Below are positions 7,721 to 15,944 of a stretch of DNA of 16,168 nt, one piece after another. Each line of letters starts with the position of its first letter. Position 1 is the stretch's first letter. The position numbers were made by a program, and so were the translations under genes. The stretch spans positions 1 to 16,168 of the forward strand of contig JABDBO010000019.1 in NCBI GenBank assembly GCA_013288575.1. The letters run 5' to 3'. The notes under the pieces were generated by a model. That model did no database searches, had not been told where the DNA came from, and worked only from the letters and a program-made list of their open reading frames with translations. This stretch comes from Alphaproteobacteria bacterium. Its GTDB lineage: Bacteria > Pseudomonadota > Alphaproteobacteria > Rickettsiales > 21-14-0-20-44-7.

Positions 7721-7765
7721 ATTCCGCGTGCCGGTGACGGAAAACGTATCGCTGGCAATGCCGCC
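7721..7765 (-). pseudogene. Decayed fragment of a solenoid-repeat effector gene
   Basis: The minus strand read in frame gives GGIASDTFSVTGTR. Protein A has GVAGDTFSVTGTR at residues 445-456, so nine residues (DTFSVTGTR) are identical. At DNA level 7721-7763 matches 5591-5633 at 35 of 43 positions without gaps. Outside this stretch the similarity ends and the frame soon meets a stop. It begins 4 bp past the stop codon of the propeller gene. The best reading is a remnant of another effector gene copy, or a recombination scar between repeat arrays. Confidence 0.75.
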
Positions 7766-7769
7766 AAGC

Positions 7770-10010
7770 TCACACCTTAGCCAGCGCATGAAGTTGGTTC
7801 ACATAATTAAGCACATAAAATAGACCAGTCTCTTTACTGTAAGTTAGCGCATTAGTAATAGCATCGGCAAGTTGATGCGTGCCGGTAACTTCCAGCGTCA
7901 CCGGATCAACCTGATAAATAATTCCATTGCAGGCGCCAAAATAAACTTTTCCCTCTAGCAATTTTGGTGGGCAGAAAATTTTAGAACCGGTATGAATTTT
8001 TCTTTTCACCTCGCGTGTTTCAAGATCGAGAATATACATATATTTATCGGTAGAGCCGACATAGGCATAATCTCCAACTACAAGAGGAACTGTGTAAATT
8101 GTGTTATCAGTTTTCACCGACCACACTTCATTCCCCGTTTCAACATCGATAATGTAAATATATCCATCAGCGCAACCGGTAACAACCTGCCCGCGTTTAA
8201 CATCAAATGCCGGCGCATGCCTGATCGAGCCTTTCACTTCGCCGCCCCTGGTTTCAAACCGCCAGCGCAGCGCGCCAGTTTTCGCATCGAACAAAAACAT
8301 TTCATTATCATTGCTGCCGCAAGCTACCAGCTGCCGCTCCGGCCAATAAGCAGGTGACGCATGTGTATAGCGCTTGGTTCTATGCTCCCAAACCTTCTCA
8401 CCGGTTTCTAAATTTAGTGCCGCAATACTGCCGCGCTTACCCTCAACGGCAAATTCCAAACCGATAAATAAAAGCCCAAGCTCGGGCGCCAATGCCGGTG
8501 ATGAACCAACCCAATCAGCATCGGTAAATCGCCAAATTTCTGCGCCAGTGTTGCTATCTAAGCAATAAACATTGCCGTCATATCCACCAAAAAATACTTT
8601 GCCATTATGAAGCGCGGGAGCTGACCAAATATTCTTGTGCCCCTTGCTGGTAACTTTAAACTTCCACACTTCAGCGCCGTTACGCGCATTAAGACACCAG
8701 AAATTGCCGGAATCACTACCGAAATAAACATGCTTACCATCAGTTGCCGGGAAAGATTTCGGCACCAGATGAAAGAAATTAGGATCAGGAGAATTAAACT
8801 GCCAAACATTTCGGAAAATCGGCGGCAAAGGTTTAGCTTCAGTTTTTCTAATATCGAGGCCAAATTCCTCAAGGCTAAATGGCGAGGTAATCGGTATCCG
8901 ATGTTCAACATGCCAAGCCCTGGCTTTTAAACTGCAATAATTGATCAGCACAAAAACCAGCGATATTTTTCTACCCGCCTGCTCCAAAACCACCCGCACT
9001 TTTTCCAAACTGCTGCCGGAATTTAAAATATCATCGATGATAATAATCGGCGCATCCGTTACTTTGCCTTCAATCAAATTACCGGTGCCATAAGTCTTGC
9101 GCTCTTTGCGAATAATAAACCCATTTATAGGCGTTCCTCTTTCCACTGATTTCATCAAGATTGCCGATAAAAGCGGAATCGCCGCCACTTCCATTCCACC
9201 AATCTGGAAAGGTAATTTATCAGCGCAAATTTCCCAGAACAGTTCAGCCACTGCATCTAAAATAGTTGCATCCGTAACTATTCTGCGCATATCGATAAGC
9301 CATGAATTATGGCCACCTTTTGGCGAAATCAGCCGTTGGTTTTCCGAACGAAGAATCGCATGAGTTTTAATAGCATTAAAAAGCAACCTTTTTGCAGAAA
9401 CTATTTCCTCTTGTTGCTCCTCAGATTTTACAGTCTGCTTGATAGGTAATGTTGGGTTAATAGCCAAATGCTTGTTAGCTAAAGGCAATAAATCAAATAT
9501 GTAATGAATACGCCATTCATCAGATTCATTAAATGCTTCGTGATATTGCTTGTTATTAAACCACCAAAGCTCACCTTCCTGCATGCGTACTTCTTCATCA
9601 CCGCTTTTCAACACACTACCCGCCGGGCTACGCAAAACCAAATGATAACGGTCACGAATAAAATAATAAGAGCCGATATCAACATGGCTATAAACTTGTG
9701 ACTTGGGTTTTAACCTGACAATAGTTGCGCGCGAAAGCTCAGCATTCATTTCCCTGGCAAAATTTTGCATGAATGCCAGCGCTTTGGGAAATAATTTCGC
9801 AGTAGGAGTTAGAGCGCTTTCCTGGTTTTCATTAAGATGCAAATCTGCTCGGCGAACGGCACTGGCGAGAAAAATAGTATTAGTGTCACGCTGCACGCCA
9901 ATTTTTTCTTGGCGGCTGGTGTTGATTAGCCATGCTCCATCTTGCTCCATAACTTCGGTGAGCAGTGAAGTGACATCAATACCAGCGCGCATACGGCGAA
10001 AAAACTTCAT
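7770..10010 (-). CDS. Three-domain fusion: aspartyl/asparaginyl beta-hydroxylase-like + phosphoribosyltransferase + PQQ-type beta-propeller
   Basis: The protein has 746 residues and no signal peptide, so it is probably cytoplasmic. Residues about 15-180 resemble the AspH-type 2-oxoglutarate/Fe(II) hydroxylases: H109-V-D111, distal H157, and R167 ten residues after it, the same spacing as the 2-oxoglutarate-binding Arg after the distal His in human AspH. Residues about 240-390 are an orotate-phosphoribosyltransferase-like domain with PRPP motif IIIIDDILNSGSS (D326, D327). Residues about 400-746 contain seven PQQ/BamB-like blade motifs of the type G.(V/I)YCLD..TG.E.W.F, at about 435, 479, 527, 569, 616, 656 and 696. 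The stop of the sulfotransferase gene lies 19 bp upstream, so the two are likely cotranslated. One guess is that the hydroxylase acts on Asp/Asn of the neighbouring repeat proteins. The domain calls are solid, the substrate is unknown. Confidence 0.88.
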   Translation of the reverse strand: MKFFRRMRAGIDVTSLLTEVMEQDGAWLINTSRQEKIGVQRDTNTIFLASAVRRADLHLNENQESALTPTAKLFPKALAFMQNFAREMNAELSRATIVRLKPKSQVYSHVDIGSYYFIRDRYHLVLRSPAGSVLKSGDEEVRMQEGELWWFNNKQYHEAFNESDEWRIHYIFDLLPLANKHLAINPTLPIKQTVKSEEQQEEIVSAKRLLFNAIKTHAILRSENQRLISPKGGHNSWLIDMRRIVTDATILDAVAELFWEICADKLPFQIGGMEVAAIPLLSAILMKSVERGTPINGFIIRKERKTYGTGNLIEGKVTDAPIIIIDDILNSGSSLEKVRVVLEQAGRKISLVFVLINYCSLKARAWHVEHRIPITSPFSLEEFGLDIRKTEAKPLPPIFRNVWQFNSPDPNFFHLVPKSFPATDGKHVYFGSDSGNFWCLNARNGAEVWKFKVTSKGHKNIWSAPALHNGKVFFGGYDGNVYCLDSNTGAEIWRFTDADWVGSSPALAPELGLLFIGLEFAVEGKRGSIAALNLETGEKVWEHRTKRYTHASPAYWPERQLVACGSNDNEMFLFDAKTGALRWRFETRGGEVKGSIRHAPAFDVKRGQVVTGCADGYIYIIDVETGNEVWSVKTDNTIYTVPLVVGDYAYVGSTDKYMYILDLETREVKRKIHTGSKIFCPPKLLEGKVYFGACNGIIYQVDPVTLEVTGTHQLADAITNALTYSKETGLFYVLNYVNQLHALAKV

Positions 10011-10029
10011 GCAACTTACAATTCCATTA

Positions 10030-10848
10030 CTATAAAATCTTAACTCCGCGGTGGTTTAGTTCAGGCCGCAACCAAAAGCTAGATTCAGTATATTTGGCAA
10101 ATATATCCGGCGGTATGCATAGCGGCCTTTTCTTATACTCAACTTTTTTACCTACTTCATGCATTCCAGGCATGCCCAATATGGCGTCATAATCAGGTTC
10201 ATCATAAACAACATTGTCAAAATCATGCTTGAACGGTTCTTCGCCAAGCTCTTGGTAAAGTTCACGCATTATACGTTCAGGTTCACTCACAAGTTTATCA
10301 TAAGGAATTACAATCATGCGCTTTGCATTTTCGCCAAACCAGCATTCGCGTAAAGTACTCCACGCCTGGCCTATCAAACCATTATCGGAATTCATCAATA
10401 TTTCCACGCGCGCGTAAACAGAACTATTGGTTTTGAAATTAAAAATGCGCGATAATTCCAGCGGGTTTTTCGCCAGCATCCTCTCAACACTATCAATAAC
10501 CCAGCCAACATCACGCACACAGCATATGATCCGCGATGTGGGATATAACTTACCCAATAGCGCAGCTTTGCCGGTCCAGGTGCGGTTAGTATCAAAAACA
10601 ACTTTGCCCACTGGCAGATCAGCATAATACGAATCAAATACGCCTTTTAATATTTTATGGCGGCGCTCATCATTAAAAAAAACATGGAACTCGCTGCCAC
10701 CACTCATCTTTTGCTGCAATACGCTGCATAATGATGAAACCGGGCTGGTAACCGAGGCATGAAACTTTGGGTTTTGTTTTAATAAAGCACTGAGCAAAGT
10801 TGAGCCGGAACGCGGCAAGCCGGAAATAAAATGCAGTTTAGATATCAT
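10030..10848 (-). CDS. PAPS-dependent sulfotransferase
   Basis: The protein has 272 residues, a normal length for a single-domain sulfotransferase. The 5'-phosphosulfate-binding P-loop is FISGLPRSGSTLLSALL at residues 7-23. The 3'-phosphate-binding strand and helix is RIICCVRDVGWVIDS at about 111-125 (Arg-Asp followed by Ser). The usual Sulfotransfer-fold segment VIPYDKLVSEPERIMRELYQELG lies near 182-204. It would move sulfate from PAPS to a hydroxyl or amine in the cytoplasm. A GAGGA Shine-Dalgarno lies 9 nt before the ATG, and the gene starts 20 bp after the stop of effector B. The tight spacing suggests the product works on B or A before export. RaxST of Xanthomonas, which sulfates a tyrosine of the type I-secreted RaxX, is a known precedent. 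A small-molecule or glycan substrate is not excluded. Confidence 0.92.
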   Translation of the reverse strand: MISKLHFISGLPRSGSTLLSALLKQNPKFHASVTSPVSSLCSVLQQKMSGGSEFHVFFNDERRHKILKGVFDSYYADLPVGKVVFDTNRTWTGKAALLGKLYPTSRIICCVRDVGWVIDSVERMLAKNPLELSRIFNFKTNSSVYARVEILMNSDNGLIGQAWSTLRECWFGENAKRMIVIPYDKLVSEPERIMRELYQELGEEPFKHDFDNVVYDEPDYDAILGMPGMHEVGKKVEYKKRPLCIPPDIFAKYTESSFWLRPELNHRGVKIL

Positions 10849-10868
10849 TATTTTCTATCCTCAATATT

Positions 10869-13800
10869 CTAATGCCCTGGAGCAACAAGTAATGAAGGCG
10901 TAGCTGCCGGGTTAGCAGTCGCCTGCGCAGGCGTTGATGCCGAACCAGATGCATTAAAGCTCGATATTGCCTGAACAGTTGCCCCATAAAGTGATTCTAC
11001 TGCAGCTATATCATTGCTATCTAAATTACGATTATCGCTGCCCAAGTAATAAGACATGATCGAATTAGGATCAGCATTATCAGCAAAACCTAACGTATGG
11101 CCAATTTCATGCAACAGCACCTGTTCCAATGTCGCCTCAGTTCCATCATATGTTTGCTGCGTGCCGGTCAATTCATCAAGTGTTGGGTTTTCCAGCATTA
11201 TTGTGTTGTTTGCCTGCATTGCACCGTTACTAGTTTTATCACTTGTTAAACCGACCATGCCACTTTCAGGAGTATCAAGATCACCAAAGCCGATTCGGAT
11301 ATCAGATTGCGCCGAATCAGCCACTTCTTGGAATTCCAAACCTGAAGCTGCCGCCCATGTTGCAAATGCATTTTCAACCGCGCTTTCTTCTGTTCCAAAA
11401 TTTTGCGCCACGCTCCATGTAATAACTTGGTTATCCCATTTTGAGCCGGTCAACACTTCTGATGTGGTGCCAGATTTAGCAACATTGCTTGCTTGGTTTA
11501 CGGCAGATTGTGTGGCTACCGCTCCATCGATATTGCCATGATTTATATCGTATTGAGCAATTGCGCTTAAATCATTGCCGCTAAGCGCAGCAGTAATTTT
11601 TGTTTTATCACCGGCAAATCCTGCAAACTCACCACCATCGCCACCAAAATCACCACCATCACCGGTAAAAATACCATCGCCACCATAACCACCGAGACCG
11701 CCATAATTTCCGCCGCCATAATCCCCACCGCCGTAATCACCGCCACCATAGTCACCGCTGCCATCATCATAGCCGCCACCGCCTAAATCACCGGCGTTGC
11801 CTGGCTCACCTGCATTTTTAATTTCGCCATTTAAATCAACTCCATAGGCAACATAATTATTTGTTAACCCATAATTGGTGAAGATGATCCCGCCATTTCC
11901 ATAAAGAATAGTTCCGTTACCAGATCTTTCTAAAAACGAAGTACCATTATTGCTGTAGGAGAGAGTAATATTCTGCCCCGTATCAAGAGTTATGTTACCT
12001 GTTTTAATAGATCCGGTATCATCCAGGCCAGTATAAGTGGCATATTCAATAGAAACCTTAGGGTTAGGATCAAACAATTCAGCCTGTGATGTGCCGTTAG
12101 TATAATCAGTCGTTGTTTCTCTGAGTTTTCCTTGCCCATCAAAATCTGAATAGCTTGAAATCTCACCAGCTTCATTACTGGCCAAACCAGTATAAGTTGC
12201 CACTTGCGAATCACCGGTAGTGAAATTGGTTATGCTTTCGGTAAGTGCACCAGCTCCATCTTCGCCGCTATAATCTTTCAATTCATTTTTAACATTAGTT
12301 CCCTGGCCATAAGTTTCAACTTGCGAATTCCCTGCATCAAAATCAGTTATCTGTCCAGTCAATGTGCCAGAAGCATCTGCACCGGAATAATCTGAAGTAA
12401 TGGATGACCAGTTGTTATCATTGCCGGTGTCATAAATTGTTTTTGATGATGTTCCGTTGATAAAATCATCAAGTGAATAACTGATACTTCCGGTTTCGTT
12501 CAGCCCTGAATAATAAGTAGTTACGTCTCCATTATTATCATAAGCCGTTTCTGATGAAGAATTATCGTTATAATTCGTAAAAGAAGTATCCAATGCACCA
12601 TTCGTGCCGTAATTATAAGTCTCGGTAGACCAGTCTTGCCCGTCAATGCCGAAATCAACAACTTGCGAACTGCCGTCAGTAAAATTCTCAGTTGTTGAGC
12701 TGATCTGGCCAGTGCCGTCTTGCCCCGTGTAATCGGTAATTTTATTTGTAAAATTATCACCTGGTTGGCCGATTGTGATTATTTCAGATGTGCCATCATA
12801 ATTTTCAACAAGTGATGTAGTTCTTATGCCGGTAGCATTCAAACCACTGAAGTCAGTGATCTGATCTTTCCATGTTCCACCACTGTAATCATAATTTGTG
12901 GCGACCGAAGTTCCATCCTTCTCATTTTCAATGGAATCAAGCAGAGTTCCGGTACTATCATAATCAGAAGCGATGGTTGTCCAATCACCTTTTCCAACAT
13001 TATATTGCGTATCGGTCTGGCTGCCATCATTAGCAATTTGCCCGCTTTCCAATTCCTGATTTTTGGAATTGTAATCGGTAAATGTCGCGCCATCTAATTT
13101 CAAATCATCGCCGGAATTAATAGTTCCTATGAGCACAGAAGATGTCTGGCCTTCACTATTTGTAATATCCATATAGGCCTTAGAATCGGCTGCATCCCAT
13201 TCAACTTGTTCTGAATAATTATTAGAACCGGAAGCTACAGTGAATTGTTCAAACCCGTTGTCAGAAGAAGCAGATTCCAGCGAACCATCCGCAAAACTGA
13301 AATTCTCTTTGCCTTGAGTGAAAGTTTCTTGTGATCCATCAGCAGAAATAAAAATATTATCCGTAATTGTTTTAGATATTGCAGATGAAAACGTAGCGTT
13401 ACCAGAAGCATCAACAGAAATTGTTGTGTTATCTATTCCATCGCTAAACGAATAACCATTGAAGTTTCCGCCAACCGAATTATCGGAAAAATCAAATGAT
13501 TCATCCGGCCCTTTGCCAGATTTTGTGCTTATATATGCAGTAAAATTACCATCAGAATCAGTGGATATATTCTCTAGTTTATCGCCTTTGGCAAAATCGA
13601 AAACATCGCTGCCAACTCCGGCAGATGGGCCGTTGATAACAAGGCCAAGGCCGTCATTAGAATAAAACTCATTATTCTTACCAGTAACATTGAAGCTGTC
13701 ATTTATATCAGCATCGACATCATTTCCGTTGCCATTGATCATTAAACCGGTTGTATTAGCGCCAAGAATTACAATCCCGTTTGAATCATTTACAACATTA

Positions 13801-15926
13801 TTATCGCCGCTAATTCCAACCGAATCTTTTGCTGCAGCATTTACGATATTATCATCACCGGTTATAACATTGTTAGTATCCCCAGCTGTTAAAGTAATTG
13901 TGCCTTTATTAGTGTTAATTGCATTATCATCGCCATTCACTTTAAAGAAAGTGCCATCATTGACGTTGATTTCGTTACCATCGCCAATCACGCTGTTGCC
14001 TTTGCCGTTACCCTCAATATTGATACTGCCATCCGAAAGAGTCACTGCATCATTTTTACCGATAAGGCTCACATCAACATTTTGCCCACCGCCAAGCTTA
14101 TCGCCGCTGCCGGTTATCTCATTGCCGCTGGAATTATCAGCCAAGTTGATTTTGTCGTTAGATGCAGCAACTTCATTGTTCTGGCCATCAAGCGTGAAAT
14201 TGATGTTGGATACTGAGGTTACGTTGTTGGCATCACCTGAAACAATGTTTTTAGTAGATCCCGCAGCAAGTGATATAGAGTCATTCGTAGAACTAACCAC
14301 ATTATTAACGCCAGTAACTTTTATAGTATCACCGCCGCTCACCGTATCTGTAACGGCAGAATTATTTCCCGATATTTTAATTGATTCATTATCGCCGCCA
14401 AGAGCCACATTATCTTTATTTGCAAGCGTGATGTTATTTCCATCACCGTCGACTTCTGCGATAGCATTAGATTTTATAGCAACCGTTGCGTTATCGAAGT
14501 TTAAATCTTGAACACCATTTGCGGAACCTGAAATAAAAGTTCCTACATTGTTACCTGATGGATCGGTGAAAGAATAAGTCGTAGAACCATCCGAAGAGTT
14601 TGTGGAAGAAAGATTGGTTCCTGTAGCTGCGTCAAATGTCACTTTGGTAGTGCTGGCAGAGAGAGATTCTTTATCGCCTTCAGAAGAAATCATAAGTGTC
14701 GTAACGCCAAGCTCAGTGCTGGTGGAAAGATATGCATTGCCAAAAGCGTCTGTTGAAATCTTCACACCTGTCATGCTGTCTGATAATAAATTTCCATCTT
14801 TTCCTAAAACATAAATTGTGCCGCTGCCGCTATTTCCCAATTGGCCGGAAGTAGCATTTGGATCAACCCCCATCGAATAAACCTGGTTTGTCGCAGTATC
14901 ATAAATATATGCCTGCGGACCAACCCCTATATTTAAAGAGGCAATATTGACCGGAGTTGAGCCAACAATAAAGCTGCCACTCGGAACATAAACAAGCCCG
15001 CCAACCGTATAATTACTATCCGGCAATACGCTGTTTAACTGCTCGAGCTCAGCACCTGTTAATTTGGTGCCAATTCCCACATTATCTTGATCTTGAGCTG
15101 CTATGCTGTTCCATGTATCACCAGTTTGGGTAATATAAAAACCCTGACCCTCTAAATAGGGAATAACCTTCGCTTGTGTGCTTGCAAGTGGCTGAAGCGG
15201 ACCAAGTGCTACATCTTTCTCGTAAGTCATAACACTATTTAGATCAACCGAAGTTAGAGATAATGGTGTGGATTTAGAAGAATTTGGATCAAACCCTAAT
15301 ATAAAAAGAGATTCATCATCACGTCGTACAGGCACATCAGTATTCGGATTGGCGCCAATATCATATGCAACATCACCAAAATTTCCTGTTGTTATAGCCG
15401 TTTTTAAATCAGCATCCAAACCAGTAATCTTATTGCTGCTGATTGCCGAAGGAGCATTATATTTAAGATCTTCTAATCCAATCCATGCATTTGGGTAATT
15501 TGTCTGAAGTGCAGTAATTTGATCTGCAGTTAAACCAACTGCCTTACCTTCGAGATCTTTTATTAATCCTGGATCTGCAATATTAGTATAATAATTATCC
15601 ATTAAAGTATACGCCTGACTCTGGGTAATTTTACCTGTCGAACCAAGTTCTGTGTTTAGCGATTTTACATCTGCAGCAGTAAGTTGAGTTGCCGGTATTG
15701 CAGCAGTATTTAGAATATCATCCCATTGGCTTTGGGTTAGATTGACACCATAACCTGCGGCTTTTAAAGTGTTCTCTGTATTAGAGTCCAGATTCTTAGT
15801 AAGATCGTATCCAAAACCAATATTTAATCCACCAGAGTCCTGAAAAAATTGATTTTGCTTATTTCCATTACTGGATAATGGCCCATTTTCTTGGCTTGCA
15901 GTAAATTGGTCTCTTGCACTGGTCAT
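10869..15926 (-). CDS. Giant secreted protein B: lysozyme-like domain, LysM-like domain, two repeat regions, Gly/Tyr linker, C-terminal M10-type metalloprotease
   Basis: The protein has 1685 residues and no Sec signal. Residues 1-215 look like a pesticin/T4-lysozyme-type muramidase: E13, a GGLNIGFGYDL motif with N35 where Thr is usual and D41, and a C-terminal VRRDDESLF helix. The E-x21-(T/N)-x5-D layout follows pesticin. Residues 262-317 are LysM-like (YITQTGDTWNSIA, then LEQLN, then VYVPSG), suggesting peptidoglycan binding. Residues about 490-766 carry the coil repeats seen in protein A. Residues about 975-1330 form a second, Tyr-rich repeat family of about 40 residues. Residues 1378-1436 are a Gly/Asp/Tyr linker. 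Residues 1495-1648 are the metalloprotease: HEIGHTLGFAD (H1606, E1607, H1610, D1616) and Met-turn M1624. The start is fixed by AGGGAG 7 nt upstream. The gene heads a tight operon with the sulfotransferase. Antibacterial function is inferred. Confidence 0.9.
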   Translation of the reverse strand: MTSARDQFTASQENGPLSSNGNKQNQFFQDSGGLNIGFGYDLTKNLDSNTENTLKAAGYGVNLTQSQWDDILNTAAIPATQLTAADVKSLNTELGSTGKITQSQAYTLMDNYYTNIADPGLIKDLEGKAVGLTADQITALQTNYPNAWIGLEDLKYNAPSAISSNKITGLDADLKTAITTGNFGDVAYDIGANPNTDVPVRRDDESLFILGFDPNSSKSTPLSLTSVDLNSVMTYEKDVALGPLQPLASTQAKVIPYLEGQGFYITQTGDTWNSIAAQDQDNVGIGTKLTGAELEQLNSVLPDSNYTVGGLVYVPSGSFIVGSTPVNIASLNIGVGPQAYIYDTATNQVYSMGVDPNATSGQLGNSGSGTIYVLGKDGNLLSDSMTGVKISTDAFGNAYLSTSTELGVTTLMISSEGDKESLSASTTKVTFDAATGTNLSSTNSSDGSTTYSFTDPSGNNVGTFISGSANGVQDLNFDNATVAIKSNAIAEVDGDGNNITLANKDNVALGGDNESIKISGNNSAVTDTVSGGDTIKVTGVNNVVSSTNDSISLAAGSTKNIVSGDANNVTSVSNINFTLDGQNNEVAASNDKINLADNSSGNEITGSGDKLGGGQNVDVSLIGKNDAVTLSDGSINIEGNGKGNSVIGDGNEINVNDGTFFKVNGDDNAINTNKGTITLTAGDTNNVITGDDNIVNAAAKDSVGISGDNNVVNDSNGIVILGANTTGLMINGNGNDVDADINDSFNVTGKNNEFYSNDGLGLVINGPSAGVGSDVFDFAKGDKLENISTDSDGNFTAYISTKSGKGPDESFDFSDNSVGGNFNGYSFSDGIDNTTISVDASGNATFSSAISKTITDNIFISADGSQETFTQGKENFSFADGSLESASSDNGFEQFTVASGSNNYSEQVEWDAADSKAYMDITNSEGQTSSVLIGTINSGDDLKLDGATFTDYNSKNQELESGQIANDGSQTDTQYNVGKGDWTTIASDYDSTGTLLDSIENEKDGTSVATNYDYSGGTWKDQITDFSGLNATGIRTTSLVENYDGTSEIITIGQPGDNFTNKITDYTGQDGTGQISSTTENFTDGSSQVVDFGIDGQDWSTETYNYGTNGALDTSFTNYNDNSSSETAYDNNGDVTTYYSGLNETGSISYSLDDFINGTSSKTIYDTGNDNNWSSITSDYSGADASGTLTGQITDFDAGNSQVETYGQGTNVKNELKDYSGEDGAGALTESITNFTTGDSQVATYTGLASNEAGEISSYSDFDGQGKLRETTTDYTNGTSQAELFDPNPKVSIEYATYTGLDDTGSIKTGNITLDTGQNITLSYSNNGTSFLERSGNGTILYGNGGIIFTNYGLTNNYVAYGVDLNGEIKNAGEPGNAGDLGGGGYDDGSGDYGGGDYGGGDYGGGNYGGLGGYGGDGIFTGDGGDFGGDGGEFAGFAGDKTKITAALSGNDLSAIAQYDINHGNIDGAVATQSAVNQASNVAKSGTTSEVLTGSKWDNQVITWSVAQNFGTEESAVENAFATWAAASGLEFQEVADSAQSDIRIGFGDLDTPESGMVGLTSDKTSNGAMQANNTIMLENPTLDELTGTQQTYDGTEATLEQVLLHEIGHTLGFADNADPNSIMSYYLGSDNRNLDSNDIAAVESLYGATVQAISSFNASGSASTPAQATANPAATPSLLVAPGH
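11619..11795 (-). repeat. Gly/Asp/Tyr linker repeats (DYGGG) of protein B
   Basis: Residues 1378-1436 are Gly-rich with four near-identical five-residue units at 1391-1410 (GDYGGGDYGG and on; nt 11697-11756), then GGDFGGDGG. They form 15-bp direct repeats on the DNA. The segment joins the repeats to the metalloprotease, as in protein A, but adds tyrosines next to aspartates, which A's linker core lacks. Acidic-flanked Tyr residues are the typical target context of tyrosine sulfotransferases. Confidence 0.8.
11937..13004 (-). repeat. Second repeat family of protein B (about 40 residues, D(Y/F)(S/T)G units)
   Basis: Residues about 975-1330 repeat a unit of the form D(Y/F)(S/T)G.(D/N).TG.(L/I).....(D/N)(F/Y)..G.SQ...YG.. 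with marks at residues 1025, 1065, 1105, 1138, 1179, 1218, 1261 and 1297, steps of 33-43 residues. It is rich in Tyr, Asp, Ser and Thr and suggests a chain of beta-hairpins, somewhat like YD-repeat proteins. A short related stretch occurs in protein A at residues 190-260. Confidence 0.7.
13629..14459 (-). repeat. Solenoid coil repeats of protein B
   Basis: Residues about 490-766 hold divergent coils of the type found in protein A (V.G..N.I.....D.I), such as KVNGDDNAINTNKGTITLTA at 662-681. The spacing is less regular than in A, and the clean 42-residue register seen there is lost in places, so this array is either older or has not been homogenised recently. Confidence 0.7.
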
Positions 15927-15944
15927 ATAATCACTCCCTGTTAA

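Larger units (their letters stand above)
7574..7769. other. Intergenic region between the two gene clusters
   Basis: This is the longest non-coding stretch of the window (about 195 bp). From high to low coordinate it holds a decayed solenoid-repeat fragment right after the propeller gene stop, a probable promoter for the lipoprotein-A-hydrolase-tolC cluster, an 18-bp tandem repeat overlapping that promoter, and a perfect 10-bp palindrome ATTGATCAAT at 7603-7612 in the presumed leader. All other gaps within the clusters are 15-24 bp, apart from the stretch before tolC (about 110 bp). This gap is therefore the natural boundary between two transcription units. Confidence 0.6.

Noticed and set aside
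7745..7769. Hairpin after the propeller gene stop (TGGC / GCCA around GGCATT) as a terminator
   Set aside because: The stem is short with a bulge and is not followed directly by a T-run on the minus strand. It also overlaps the repeat relic, which explains the sequence.
13690..14511. Long plus-strand open frame (273 codons) opposite protein B repeats, rich in Leu, Pro, Ser and Ile
   Set aside because: It mirrors the repetitive minus-strand coding sequence, where biased codons keep the opposite strand free of stops. It has no recognisable domain, and the minus-strand gene has clear domains throughout.
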